Source: Acidobacteriaceae bacterium
Lineage (GTDB): Bacteria > Acidobacteriota > Terriglobia > Terriglobales > Acidobacteriaceae
DNA length: 45,608 nucleotides
Direction of reading: 5' to 3'
Assembly: GCA_030039035.1 (NCBI GenBank)
Contig: JASHQQ010000371.1
Coordinates: 1 to 45,608, forward strand
The notes under the pieces are model-generated. The model was not told the DNA's origin and ran no database searches. It saw only the letters and a list, made by a program, of their open reading frames with translations. Of this stretch, positions 8,033 through 16,778 are shown one piece after another (position 1 is the stretch's first letter; the number at the start of each line of letters is the position of its first letter). A program made the translations under genes and the position numbers.

Positions 8033-9295
8033 ATTCCTCAGCAGCATTGTCAGCCCATGCGCATTGTCGCGGCCGGTGGAGACGAGCAGCTCGTGAACCC
8101 TCTCGAGGAACTGCGGGTGGTGCTCGAAGTGCTTTGAGGCCGCTTGCACGGTGTGGACGACGTGGTCCTCCGAGAAGTTCTCTTTATGGAAGCCCGCGAC
8201 TCCGATCAGCAGTCCTTTGATCAGTGCAAATTGCGTGGCGAGCAGCGCGAACTCGCGGGCCATCCTGGGCTCGGCCACCAGCCGGCCCTCCTTTGTGCCA
8301 TAGGGGAACTGGCTGCGGAAGATGGCGTTGATCAGGTAGTTTTCGAGGATGTGCAGATGGGCTGAAAAGAACCGCGCAAAGTAGCGTCGATGCGCGTCTG
8401 CATAGGCGGCGGTCAGCGCCTGCAAAGTGACTTCGGGAGCGTAACCGATGCCCTGCCGGAACTGTTCGATGCATTCGACGAAGCGCGGGCCGATGACAGC
8501 GCGGTCGCGGCACAAGCCGGCGAGCTGCAGCACCATGTCGAGCTGGAGGGGAAGATCGGCGGGGATTTTCTCCATGGCCGCGCGCAGGGAGCCCAGTGCG
8601 ACAGCACCGGAAAAGCCCTGCAAAACGGGAATCACGCCGCGGTCGACCTCGCCGCCGGCGACGCCATCGAGCCTCCGGCACAGCGTTCCCAGCAGGAACA
8701 TGCGCTGCCAGAGCGGATAGGCCCGATTGCGAACGAGCGTGAACACGATTTCACGGATGGGCCAGAAAAAGGGCAGCAGCTCCCGCACCTCCTGCTTTTT
8801 GTCGTCCCAGGTCATCTGATAGCCGCCGTTGCTTCCCGTTCGCGTGGTCAGATCGGGATCGAGGAGGACGAGGCGGGCCGCCTCGGGACAGGAGAGCGAG
8901 AGTGCCTTTTCCGGCAGATTGTCGATGGAAGAGACGATGCGCGGATAGACCGCGCAGGTGCGGCAGAGGAACTCCTCGCCGAGGTCGGCATGAATGCGGC
9001 AGAGACGATCTTCGGTGAGGACCGGGCAGGTGAGCGAGGGCCCCATGCGCATTTTGGCGAAGTGCTGCGGGTTCGATTCGCCGGGCGTGCGCTCGATGTT
9101 TTCGTCGAGTAGAGCGCGGAGCGGTCCGGCGGGGAGGGACTGGTACTTCGTATACGCCGCCTCGTCGATCGGCACGGCCCAGCCCTGGCAACAAGAGTCC
9201 TCGCAGGCGGGACCGATGCAGCGAAAGCGCTCGGAGTACTCGGGTCGGATGAGTCGGGTCTGTTGCAAGGAAGGCTCCGTGCAGTATATCGGCAT
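8030..9295 (-). CDS. Flagellin lysine-N-methylase (FliB) family protein
   Basis: The 421-residue protein resembles the FliB/CxxCxxCC family. Its N-terminus carries the cluster C26-x4-C31-x3-C35-C36-QGW, followed by CPVLTEDRLCRIH and FLCRTCAVYPR, a pattern expected to bind metal or an iron-sulfur cluster. FliB methylates flagellin lysines in Salmonella, but no flagellar gene is in this window, so the substrate may differ. I placed the start at the ATG at 9295. The upstream in-frame extension to 9475 is low complexity and runs into a repeat hairpin. The gene is downstream of xseB on the same strand and convergent with lpxD. Confidence 0.75.
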   Translation of the reverse strand: MPIYCTEPSLQQTRLIRPEYSERFRCIGPACEDSCCQGWAVPIDEAAYTKYQSLPAGPLRALLDENIERTPGESNPQHFAKMRMGPSLTCPVLTEDRLCRIHADLGEEFLCRTCAVYPRIVSSIDNLPEKALSLSCPEAARLVLLDPDLTTRTGSNGGYQMTWDDKKQEVRELLPFFWPIREIVFTLVRNRAYPLWQRMFLLGTLCRRLDGVAGGEVDRGVIPVLQGFSGAVALGSLRAAMEKIPADLPLQLDMVLQLAGLCRDRAVIGPRFVECIEQFRQGIGYAPEVTLQALTAAYADAHRRYFARFFSAHLHILENYLINAIFRSQFPYGTKEGRLVAEPRMAREFALLATQFALIKGLLIGVAGFHKENFSEDHVVHTVQAASKHFEHHPQFLERVHELLVSTGRDNAHGLTMLLRN

Positions 9296-9470
9296 CTTGC
9301 GTCGCGTTTTCAGGCGAACCGGCGCTCGCGGTAAATGCAATCGAATAGCCGGCGAACCACCGTGCCGATTGGAATGCGCTGAGAGGTTCCTGCTCCACCA
9401 TGGAGAATCTGAAGACGGCGAGATGATCCTTCCGGGACCAAAGCCCTCGTCTGTTATCTGCTGCGTTTGC

Positions 9471-9490
9471 GGCACGGCTGAAGCCGTGCC
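9471..9490. repeat. GGC-TGAA-GCC hairpin (REP-like element)
   Basis: GGCACGGC (9471-9478), TGAA, GCCGTGCC (9483-9490) is a perfect 8-bp stem with a four-base loop, followed by CTTTCAAACC. The core and the trailing TTTCAAACC recur at 32738-32763. It lies in the 216-base gap between xseB and the fliB-like gene. Read on the minus strand it opens a spurious ORF beginning MKGHGFS. Confidence 0.7.
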
Positions 9491-9511
9491 CTTTCAAACC
9501 GCCTTCGCCGT

Positions 9512-9739
9512 TCAGGATGGCTTCCCGGTCAGGAACGGCTCGGCCTTGAGCGACCCGTCGCGCTGCTTCACCAGCATTTGCACTTTGCCTTCGGCGGCGT
9601 CGAGCTCCTGCTTGCAGGCAGCGGAGAGCTGCACGCCCTCTTCGAAGAGCTTGAGCGACTCCTCGAGCGACAATTCGCCCTTCTCCAGCTTGTCGACGAT
9701 CGATTCGAGTTTGGCCAGCGATTCTTCAAATGAGGGCAT
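9512..9739 (-). CDS. xseB: Exodeoxyribonuclease VII small subunit
   Basis: The 75-residue protein matches XseB, the small subunit that binds XseA to form exonuclease VII, which degrades single-stranded DNA. The diagnostic helical N-terminus is FEESLAKLESIVDKLEKGEL, followed by SLEESLKLFEEGVQLSAAC. Length is typical (about 70-85). It begins nine bases after the methyltransferase/reductase stop, and its ribosome site (AGGAACG) overlaps that TAG, so the two are probably cotranscribed. No xseA is in the window. The C-terminus reaches toward the repeat hairpin at 9471-9490. Confidence 0.93.
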   Translation of the reverse strand: MPSFEESLAKLESIVDKLEKGELSLEESLKLFEEGVQLSAACKQELDAAEGKVQMLVKQRDGSLKAEPFLTGKPS

Positions 9740-9748
9740 AAATCGTTC

Positions 9749-11617
9749 CTAACGGGATGCCGCTTGCGGCAGCACGCCCGCGAGCACTTCGGCGGCGGCG
9801 GCATAGCGTCCGAAGGGCGCGGCGACCTGAACGCCCTGCACCAAGGGGCGCACGGCTTCGAGCATCTCCTGCGCGATGCGAATGCCTTCGCGCCGCGCGG
9901 CGTCGGGCGATTCGCACTGTGCCATGCGCTGCATGATCTCCTCGGGCATGGAGACGCGCAGGTCGTTTCTCATGAACTCGGCGTTGCGCAGGCTGGTGAG
10001 AGGCCAGATGCCGGCGATGACGGGAATGCGGTAATCCTCGATGCGGCGCAGGAACTCCTCGAGCAGGCGCAGATCGAAGACCGGCTGGGTGATCGCATAC
10101 TCGGCCCCAGCCTCGACCTTGTAATGGAAACGGCGCAGTTCGTGTTCGATATCCGGCACGCCGGGGTTGGCTGCGCAGGCGATGGTGAAATTGGTCGAAG
10201 CGCCGATGGAGTTGGAGCCGATGTCGAGGCCATGATTGAGGCGGCGCACGATGTTGACCAGGCCGATGGCGTCGACGTCGAAGACGGCCGTGGCGTCAGG
10301 GTAGTTGCCGAGCTTGGGAGGGTCGCCGGTGAGGCAGAGAATATTGCGCAGACCGATGGACGAAGCGCCGAGCAGGTCGGACTGAATGCTCAGCACGTTG
10401 CGGTCGCGGCAGGTGTAGTGCAGCACCGTCTCGATGCCGGCGGTCTGCTGGATCTGGATACAGAGACTCTGCGCGCTCATGCGGGCCGAAGCGCGCGGCG
10501 AATCGGGCACATTGATGGCGTGGACGCCGAGCCCGGCCAGCAGGCGCGCGCCGTCGATCTCTTTGGAGCCGTCGATGCCGCGCGGGGGCACGATTTCCAC
10601 CAGCGTGATGAATTCGCCGCTCTCGACGAGCGAGCCGATGCGCGAGCGCTGGCCCAGCGGAGCCGGGGGCGTCTCTGTTTCAGAGGGCGGAGCCGCGCCG
10701 GCCGTCGCCAGGCGGGTTTGGGCATCAATGGCGCGCAGCGCCGAGCGCATGGCGCGAATGTGATCGGGCGTGGTGCCGCAACATCCGCCGACGATCTGCG
10801 CGCCGGCGCGCAGTGCCTTGCGGGCGAAGCTGGCCATGTACTCCGGCGAGCAGAGATAGATGTTGCGGCCTTCGACGGCGCGCGGCATGCCGGCGTTGGG
10901 CATGGCGGCCAGCGGCAGAGTCGTGATGGATCGCATGGCTTCAATGGCCGTGAGCACCGTAGCCGGTCCGGTGGAGCAGTTGACGCCGACAGCGTTTGCC
11001 CCCCAATCGGTGAGCGAGGCCGCGGCGTGCTGCGGCGAGGATCCGTCGAGGCAGTTCGATTCGTCGTCGACTGTGACCATGACCAGGACGGGGAGATCGG
11101 GCGCGGTATCGCGCGCGGCCTTGAGCGCCTCATGCGCCTCGTCGAGGGCGGGCATGGTTTCGATGACGAGCAGGCCGGCGCCGGCGGCGGCAAGGGCGTG
11201 AATCTGCTCGGCGAAAGCGGCGCGGGCTTCTTCAAGGCTGGTGGGTCCGAGCGGCTCGAGGCGCAAGCCAAGCGGGCCCACCGAGCCGGCCACCCAGGCA
11301 TCGCCCGCCTGTTTTTCCTTGAGATGCGCGACGGCCTGGCGCGCAAGCCTGACGCCCGCCGCGTTGATCTCGGCCACCTTTCCGGCCAGGCCGTGACGCG
11401 CGAGACGAAACCGGTTGGCGCCGAAGGTGTTGGTTTCGAGAATCTCCGCGCCGGCCTGCAGGTACTCCTCGTGGATGGAGAGAATGAGGCCCGGATCGGA
11501 AAGGTTCAATTCGTCGTAGCAACGGTTGATGAAGACGCCCCGCGCGTAGAGCACGGTGCCCATGGCGCCATCGGCAAGCACCGGTCGCGTGGAGAAGATG
11601 TCCTCGAATCGAGCCAC
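9749..11617 (-). CDS. Bifunctional homocysteine S-methyltransferase / methylenetetrahydrofolate reductase
   Basis: The 622-residue fusion (YitJ-like) couples two one-carbon steps in methionine metabolism. Residues about 1-300 are the homocysteine methyltransferase barrel, with DGAMGT and ETNTFGAN. The three zinc-ligand cysteines are C214 (VGVNCSTG) and C279-C280 (GGCCGTTP). After a Pro/Ala linker (about 300-330), residues 335-600 are a FAD-dependent MTHFR barrel with VEIVPPRG, ILCLTGDPPK and EAGAEYAITQPVFD. The start is GTG at 11617; an out-of-frame ATG lies just upstream. xseB follows immediately on the same strand. Family evidence is strong; the methyl donor used by the first domain is not certain. 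Confidence 0.93.
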   Translation of the reverse strand: MARFEDIFSTRPVLADGAMGTVLYARGVFINRCYDELNLSDPGLILSIHEEYLQAGAEILETNTFGANRFRLARHGLAGKVAEINAAGVRLARQAVAHLKEKQAGDAWVAGSVGPLGLRLEPLGPTSLEEARAAFAEQIHALAAAGAGLLVIETMPALDEAHEALKAARDTAPDLPVLVMVTVDDESNCLDGSSPQHAAASLTDWGANAVGVNCSTGPATVLTAIEAMRSITTLPLAAMPNAGMPRAVEGRNIYLCSPEYMASFARKALRAGAQIVGGCCGTTPDHIRAMRSALRAIDAQTRLATAGAAPPSETETPPAPLGQRSRIGSLVESGEFITLVEIVPPRGIDGSKEIDGARLLAGLGVHAINVPDSPRASARMSAQSLCIQIQQTAGIETVLHYTCRDRNVLSIQSDLLGASSIGLRNILCLTGDPPKLGNYPDATAVFDVDAIGLVNIVRRLNHGLDIGSNSIGASTNFTIACAANPGVPDIEHELRRFHYKVEAGAEYAITQPVFDLRLLEEFLRRIEDYRIPVIAGIWPLTSLRNAEFMRNDLRVSMPEEIMQRMAQCESPDAARREGIRIAQEMLEAVRPLVQGVQVAAPFGRYAAAAEVLAGVLPQAASR

Positions 11618-11670
11618 TCTGTTGCCATGCTATGCGAACCGGCGAGGAGGCGCCAGTGCGTTGGTTGCTT

Positions 11671-11679
11671 TGTTATACT
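11671..11679 (+). promoter_or_regulatory. Putative extended -10 promoter of the lipoprotein gene
   Basis: TGTTATACT (11671-11679) combines an extended -10 TG with TATACT about 98 bases upstream of the TTG start at 11777. It lies between the divergent methyltransferase/reductase and lipoprotein genes. No convincing -35 is present. Confidence 0.35.
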
Positions 11680-11776
11680 TCGGGAGTCAAAAGGGTGTGC
11701 CGCCAACCGGAATTCCATTTTGCGGCGGCGGTTGCAATCCGCCGGTTGCGCCGCGTCTTTCATCGAGGTAGGGATT

Positions 11777-13249
11777 TTGAAGAAGCGAAGTTTTTGGCTG
11801 AGTTCGTGCGCCGCTCTGGCAGTTTCCGGCGCGCTGGCGGGTTGCGGATCCACGTATTTCTTTGCCGGCCGCACGCTGCCCCCCAGCGGAATCACCAACC
11901 GCGTTCTGATCGCGATCCAGAATCCCAGCGCGCTGGCCAAAGGCGCGCTGCAGTTCGTCGACGCCTACTACGACATCCGTCAAAGTTACAACGACAAGAC
12001 CGCTTCGTATTCCATCTCCGGCTATTCGGGGGCATTGCCCATCACTATCCAGAACATGCCCGAGGAGCAACTGGGCGCCGTGTACGGCTCGGGAGACGGC
12101 AGTTTCACGACCATCAACTATGAGAAGGAAGCGAGTGCCGGGTCGGTTGCCGGACTGAGCGGCTTGTCGTCGAGCATCTTCATCACCCGCAACCAGACGT
12201 TTGTCTTCGCCGCGAACCAGGCTTCCCATCTTTTCACGGTAGTGAACCAGTCCACCACCACCGCGGATTCGCTGAGCCTTCCCGGCGTCTATCGCGTGAG
12301 CGTGAACCCCGGCGGATCGGTGGCGCTGGCCTTCGTGCAGAACTCGAACTATCTCTATTACGCCCGTGCGCTGTCGGCCGCGCAGACCTTGTCCTATTCC
12401 GGAGGCCCCGGCACCTGGCCCAAAGCCGCCATGGACTGCGAGCCGCAGAACGCGCCCACCTGGTGCCTGTTCCAGGCGCAGAGCCCCGACGCGGTGGATG
12501 CGACCGGCAACTACTACGGCGCGCCGCTGGTCTTCGATCGTCCTGTGAAAGCGGTCTTCTCCGCCGATGGCGGAACGGCGTACATTCTCAACTGCGGACC
12601 GGAGTGCGGTGGAACCGCCGCTTCGGTATCCGTGCTGCCGGTGGCGCCGCTGATTTTTCCGGTCGGGCAGCAGTCGGGGCTTTTGCCCTGCAACAGCGCG
12701 CCGTGCACGAATAGCAAAACCGCGCCGATGCGCACCATTCTTACGCCCGGAGGCGCAAGCAACGCGCTGATCGACAGCTCCACGATGTACGTCATCGGGC
12801 AGCAGTTGGAGGCCGATGGTCTCTTTGGCGGATACCTGACCGTGGTCGATACGAATTCGAAGACGGCCTCCGCTCCGGTGTCGGTCAGCGATGGAGCTCC
12901 GGGCGGACCTACGCGCATGATTCTGGCCGACGACAATACCATGTGGATCGCCATGACCAAGTGCACCAATGGCGAACGCTTTGCTCATGGGCTGGCTTAT
13001 GGATGCCTGACCATGTACAACACCTCCACCAACAAGGTGGTGCTGCTTGAGCCGTACATCGGCGACGCGACGGGCCTCGCCGCGGTCACGGGGCTGCACA
13101 AGCTCTATACCGCGCAGGGCGGGCAGGTCTACATTTACTCGACTACCGATGGCTCCTCGATCGACAACCAGTACGTGACCGTGACCGGCACGGCCTGGGA
13201 CGTGGCTTACATGGACGCGCCCACCGATGGCGACAACACCGTCTACTGA
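11777..13249 (+). CDS. Lipoprotein with beta-propeller-like repeats
   Basis: The 490-residue protein has a lysine-rich signal peptide ending in the lipobox LAGC (about residues 20-23), so it should be a lipoprotein. The rest is Gly/Ser/Thr-rich beta structure with repeated blades such as VYRVSVNPGGSVALAF, VKAVFSADGGTAYIL and PTRMILADDNTMWIA. This resembles YncE-like propeller proteins; no catalytic motif is seen. The start is TTG at 11777 with GAGG eight bases upstream. The stop-free frame continues far upstream only as antisense of the neighbouring gene. bshB1 starts 12 bases after the stop. Function is unknown. Confidence 0.82.
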   Translation: MKKRSFWLSSCAALAVSGALAGCGSTYFFAGRTLPPSGITNRVLIAIQNPSALAKGALQFVDAYYDIRQSYNDKTASYSISGYSGALPITIQNMPEEQLGAVYGSGDGSFTTINYEKEASAGSVAGLSGLSSSIFITRNQTFVFAANQASHLFTVVNQSTTTADSLSLPGVYRVSVNPGGSVALAFVQNSNYLYYARALSAAQTLSYSGGPGTWPKAAMDCEPQNAPTWCLFQAQSPDAVDATGNYYGAPLVFDRPVKAVFSADGGTAYILNCGPECGGTAASVSVLPVAPLIFPVGQQSGLLPCNSAPCTNSKTAPMRTILTPGGASNALIDSSTMYVIGQQLEADGLFGGYLTVVDTNSKTASAPVSVSDGAPGGPTRMILADDNTMWIAMTKCTNGERFAHGLAYGCLTMYNTSTNKVVLLEPYIGDATGLAAVTGLHKLYTAQGGQVYIYSTTDGSSIDNQYVTVTGTAWDVAYMDAPTDGDNTVY

Positions 13250-13261
13250 GCCGATCCAGCC

Positions 13262-14023
13262 ATGAGTGCCGCGCCGGCGACGGATCGACCAGCCACCGAC
13301 GTGCTGGCCATGGCGGCGCATCGTGACGACGTGGAACAGACGTGCGGCGGCACGCTGTTGCGCATGGCGGCGCGGGGATTGCGCACCGCGATTCTCGATT
13401 TGACCCGCGGGGAGATGGGAACGCGCGGCAGCGCGGATGAGCGCGCGCGCGAGGCCGATGAAGCCGCGCGCCTGCTGGGCGTGGGATGGCGGCAGGCGCT
13501 CGATCTGCCCGACGGCGCCATCGAAAACACGTTCGACAACCGGGTCAAGATTGTCCGCGTGCTGCGGCTGTTACGGCCGCGCGTGGTGATTCTGCCCTAC
13601 TGGGAAGCGCGGCATCCGGACCATGCCATCGTCGCCACGCTCGGTTACGAGGCATGTTTCTTATCGGGTTTGGCCAGGGTCGAAACGGGCGCAGCAGGCG
13701 ACGAGATGCGGGAGCTCAAGCCGCACCGGCCGTTCAAGATCGTCTACGCAAGTCTCTACGCCGATGTGCGGCCGAGCTTCATCGTCGACATCACGCCCTT
13801 CATCGAGCAGCGGCATGCGGCCCTGATGGCGTATCGCTCGCAGTACGCGAACCAGGCGCAGGGCGGCGGGCTCTTTGTCCCCGAAGAGGAAATTCGCGAG
13901 CGCACCTTTGCCGAGGCGCGGCACTACGGATTGCTGGCCGGCGTCAGATTCGGAGAGCCGTTCGTGCAGAAGGAAGTGGGGCTGGTGGACGATCTGACGC
14001 TGCTGCCGGTGCAGTCGATCTGA
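13262..14023 (+). CDS. bshB1: Bacillithiol biosynthesis deacetylase BshB1-like (PIG-L family)
   Basis: The 253-residue PIG-L/LmbE-fold deacetylase most resembles BshB1, which removes acetyl from GlcNAc-malate in bacillithiol synthesis. Zinc-site motifs are AHRDDVE (residues 19-25) and RHPDH (117-121). Other family blocks are DLTRGEMGTRGS, READEAARLLG, LDLPDGAIENTF and SQYANQ. The first motif is AHRDD rather than the usual AHPDD. The gene follows the lipoprotein gene by 12 bases and is probably cotranscribed. bshA and bshC are not in this window, so the pathway assignment rests on the protein alone; a related N-acetyl sugar deacetylase remains possible. Confidence 0.85.
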   Translation: MSAAPATDRPATDVLAMAAHRDDVEQTCGGTLLRMAARGLRTAILDLTRGEMGTRGSADERAREADEAARLLGVGWRQALDLPDGAIENTFDNRVKIVRVLRLLRPRVVILPYWEARHPDHAIVATLGYEACFLSGLARVETGAAGDEMRELKPHRPFKIVYASLYADVRPSFIVDITPFIEQRHAALMAYRSQYANQAQGGGLFVPEEEIRERTFAEARHYGLLAGVRFGEPFVQKEVGLVDDLTLLPVQSI

Positions 14024-14125
14024 CCGCGGTACATCTGCGTATCGCACCCACTTGTCAAGACCCAAAGCGAAACAGATTCGACTTATGCTCGGCGCGCGGC
14101 GAAACTGATCGTGGGGGGCAAGCGC

Positions 14126-14878
14126 ATGGCACAGATCTGGGATCCACAGGCCTATGAGAAGGACGGCGCGTTTGTGCCGGCGCTGGCGAGCGGGGTGCTG
14201 GAGTGGCTCGATGCAAGGCCTGGCGAGCGAATTCTCGATCTCGGCTGCGGCGACGGGAAGTTAACGCAGAAGATCGCGGCAACCGGCGCAAGCGTAACGG
14301 GAGTGGACAGCTCGCCGGAGATGGTCGAGGCGGCGCGAGCGCGCGACATTGCGGCCGAAGTCGGCGATGCCGAAGCCCTTCCGTTTGCGGACGGATGCTT
14401 CGACGCGGTCTTTTCCAATGCGGCTCTCCACTGGGTCCGCGATCAGGACGCGATGATGGAACAGGTGCATCGTGTGCTCAGACCCGGTGGCCGTTTTGTG
14501 GCCGAGATGGGAGGACACGGGAATATCGCGGCGATTCGCGTGGCGTTCTCGGCCGTGCTGGAGCGCAACGGCTTCGGCGACCGCGAGGGAGACGCGAATT
14601 ATTACCCTACGCCGGAGGAATTTACGCGGCGACTCGAGCTGCACGGATTCACCATGGCCCGGATGGCGCTGATCCCACGGCCGACGCGGCTCGAAAAAGG
14701 CGGCATGACAGGCTGGCTCAGGACGTTTCGACGCGGAGCGCTGGAGAGCCTGCCGGAGGATGCGCGAGCAAGGATCGTTGAAGACACGGCCGGGCTGCTT
14801 GCGCCGGTGTTGCGCGACTCCGAGGGAAACTGGACCGCGGATTACGTGCGTCTGAGATTTGAAGCGAAAAAGGGATGA
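14126..14878 (+). CDS. Class I SAM-dependent methyltransferase
   Basis: The 250-residue protein has a Rossmann methyltransferase fold. SAM-binding motif I is ILDLGCGDGKL (about residues 34-44), an acidic loop follows in VTGVDSSPEM, then motif II GDAEALPFADGCFDAVFSNA and motif III VLRPGGRFVAE. It most resembles trans-aconitate methyltransferase-like and ubiquinone-type small-molecule methyltransferases; the substrate cannot be read from sequence. I chose the ATG at 14126, which has a GGGGGG ribosome site seven bases upstream, over a GTG at 14111. It is convergent with the glsB-like gene, 12 bases away. Confidence 0.85.
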   Translation: MAQIWDPQAYEKDGAFVPALASGVLEWLDARPGERILDLGCGDGKLTQKIAATGASVTGVDSSPEMVEAARARDIAAEVGDAEALPFADGCFDAVFSNAALHWVRDQDAMMEQVHRVLRPGGRFVAEMGGHGNIAAIRVAFSAVLERNGFGDREGDANYYPTPEEFTRRLELHGFTMARMALIPRPTRLEKGGMTGWLRTFRRGALESLPEDARARIVEDTAGLLAPVLRDSEGNWTADYVRLRFEAKKG

Positions 14879-14890
14879 GGGTTCCGCGTT

Positions 14891-15208
14891 CTATTTGCGC
14901 ATTCTGGATTTATAGGAAGTATAGGAGGAGCGGCCGGTCGCCGGACGCGATGGCGCATGGGTGTCCCTTGCAATGACCTTGCAAAAGACAAAGGTTGAGA
15001 GAAACGCGCCCACCATGCCAATGAGCATCGAGCCGGGAATGGAGCCGGAGAACTCGAAGTCGAGAAGATCGCAGACGGTGCCGACGAGGAACGCGCCGAC
15101 CAGGCCCGAGATCGCAGCCATCAGGCCGCTGGCCGGTGTGCGCATCACCTTGCCGGTGAGCCAGCCGACCGCGGGTCCGACCACGAACCACCAGAGGAAA
15201 TTCAACAT
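14891..15208 (-). CDS. GlsB/YeaQ/YmgE-family membrane protein
   Basis: The 105-residue protein has three hydrophobic segments: FLWWFVVGPAVGWLTGKVM, LMAAISGLVGAFLVGTV and MLIGMVGAFLSTFVFCKVI. Their Gly-rich motifs are typical of the YeaQ/YmgE family, historically called transglycosylase-associated proteins and linked to stress responses. A basic cytoplasmic tail follows (about 80-105). It is a single gene convergent with the methyltransferase. The function of the family is poorly defined. The 259 bases between it and opgC hold no other gene. Confidence 0.8.
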   Translation of the reverse strand: MLNFLWWFVVGPAVGWLTGKVMRTPASGLMAAISGLVGAFLVGTVCDLLDFEFSGSIPGSMLIGMVGAFLSTFVFCKVIARDTHAPSRPATGRSSYTSYKSRMRK

Positions 15209-15425
15209 CGATGCACCTTTTCCTGGAAAGGTTCCGCGCCGGTTGCTTGCGACCGGTTGCAGCGTGACGATCGGATCCGGCGGCAGACCCGACGCGATTG
15301 CCGGCCGCGACCGCGAATCCGGGCGAGTCCATGGAAAGTGTAACGGAAGCGCCTGGCGGGCCGGCCCGGGGGGCAGCGCGGCCAGCGGAGCAACCGGCGG
15401 CGCGGGGTTGCGTCTAACTCATTGA

Positions 15426-15464
15426 CGCCCAACTCCGCAGCGGCGGGGAACGGGCGCTTTTTTT
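15426..15464 (+). promoter_or_regulatory. Terminator-like hairpin directly upstream of opgC
   Basis: CGCCC (15426-15430) pairs with GGGCG (15452-15456), with an inner CCGC (15435-15438)/GCGG (15443-15446). Seven T residues follow at 15458-15464, and the opgC ATG is at 15468. A hairpin plus T-run four bases before a start codon looks like an attenuator or a structure hiding the ribosome site. The stem is short, so this is tentative. Confidence 0.35.
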
Positions 15465-15467
15465 GCC

Positions 15468-16778
15468 ATGAAGCTTCCCCATCTGGAACGCAGGCCCGAA
15501 CTCGATGCCTTGCGCGGCCTGTTTCTGGTCTGGATGACGCTGACGCATCTGCCGACGCGCTTCAGCGATTTTGTCAACCAGCCGATCGCTTTCGTGTCGT
15601 CGGCGGAGGGATTTGTCTTTATTTCGGCGCTTCTGGTCGGCCGGCTCTACATCCGCGATTCGATCGCGGATGCGGCCGGCATGCGCATCAAGCTCTGGAA
15701 GCGCTCGCTCAAGATCTACGGCTATCACCTGGTCATGCTGTCGCTGGTATTCACCGTGGCCGCGGCCTACGCGGTGCATGCGCACCGCACGGCGATCACC
15801 AACCTTCTCGATTTTTATCTTGCGCATCCCTTCGTGGCCATCATCGGTTCGGTGCTGCTGCTTTACTGCCCGCCGCTGCTCGACATCCTGCCGATGTATG
15901 TGACGTTTCTCTTCTTTACGCCGATGGTTTTGTCCGCATCGGTGCGCTTCGGCTGGCGGAAGGTGATGGCCGCCAGCGCCACCGTGTGGCTGCTTGCACA
16001 GCTCGGGTTGCGCGACGTGGTTCATGGATGGATCGTGCATGTGACGCACCTGCATATACCGCTGCAGGAGGCAGGGGCCTTCAATCTCTTCGCCTGGCAG
16101 GCGGTATGGACGGCTGGCCTGTGGCTGGGCGCGCGCTCGGCCATGAATCTGCCGGTGATTCAAAAGCTGCCGGGCTGGGCGGTTGCGGCTTCCTTCGCAA
16201 CCTGCCTGTTCTTCATCGGAGTCCGGCACAACTGGCTCGGTCCGCACCTGACGCAACAGTCGCTCAGCTTTCAGCTCGACAAATGGCAGATCGGTCCCCT
16301 GCGCGTGCTGAATCTGGTGGCGTTTACGCTGGTGCTTTACTGGCTTCGGAAGTATCTGCTCAGGGTCGTCGCGATCGAGCCCTTCCTGACCCTGGGCAAG
16401 GCCTCGCTGCGCGTCTTCTGCGCGCACATCTTCTTTGTGTTCGTGGGTCTGGCGCTGCTCTATGGCGACGTGGAATACAGCAACGGGGTGCCGCAGCTTC
16501 ATGGGCCGGTGGCCGTTGCGCTTCTGGCGGTTACATTTACGGCACTGATCCTGGTGGCCGTAAACGAAGTCCGGAAGAAACGGGCCGGCCGGGCGCGTCC
16601 CGGCGGGGGCGAGAAGCCGGCGATCGGCGCCGATGCGAATTCAGGCCAGACCGGCGCCTGGAAGCGATCGGAGCGGACGACGGAGGCCGGGCAGTTGCCG
16701 GCAACGGAATCGCGCGATCGGAGGGCAGCGGTCCTGGCGAGGATGGAAGACGCCGGCCTGTTTCCTCCGCCCGGTTGA
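15468..16778 (+). CDS. opgC: OpgC-family membrane acyltransferase
   Basis: The 436-residue integral membrane protein matches OpgC, which transfers succinyl groups to osmoregulated periplasmic glucans. The hallmark N-terminus is RRPELDALRGLFLVWMTL, followed by THLPTRF. About ten hydrophobic segments follow up to residue 365 (for example FVAIIGSVLLLYCPPLLDIL and LLDILPMYVTFLFFTPMVL), with conserved FLTLGKASLRVFCAHIFFVF. After the last helix there is a cytoplasmic, charged, low-complexity tail of about 70 residues. The ATG at 15468 gives the family-consistent N-terminus. No glucan synthase (opgGH) is adjacent. The acyl acceptor may therefore be another glycan, as with other acyltransferase-3-like proteins. 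Confidence 0.85.
   Translation: MKLPHLERRPELDALRGLFLVWMTLTHLPTRFSDFVNQPIAFVSSAEGFVFISALLVGRLYIRDSIADAAGMRIKLWKRSLKIYGYHLVMLSLVFTVAAAYAVHAHRTAITNLLDFYLAHPFVAIIGSVLLLYCPPLLDILPMYVTFLFFTPMVLSASVRFGWRKVMAASATVWLLAQLGLRDVVHGWIVHVTHLHIPLQEAGAFNLFAWQAVWTAGLWLGARSAMNLPVIQKLPGWAVAASFATCLFFIGVRHNWLGPHLTQQSLSFQLDKWQIGPLRVLNLVAFTLVLYWLRKYLLRVVAIEPFLTLGKASLRVFCAHIFFVFVGLALLYGDVEYSNGVPQLHGPVAVALLAVTFTALILVAVNEVRKKRAGRARPGGGEKPAIGADANSGQTGAWKRSERTTEAGQLPATESRDRRAAVLARMEDAGLFPPPG

Noticed and set aside
9764..11776. In-frame upstream extension of the lipoprotein gene (total 1161 codons)
   Set aside because: This part is antisense to the methyltransferase/MTHFR gene. A clear TTG start with ribosome site, signal peptide and lipobox begins at 11777.
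11687..13321. 544-codon minus-strand open frame
   Set aside because: It is antisense to the lipoprotein gene, His/Arg/Gly-rich, without motif or signal; a compositional shadow.
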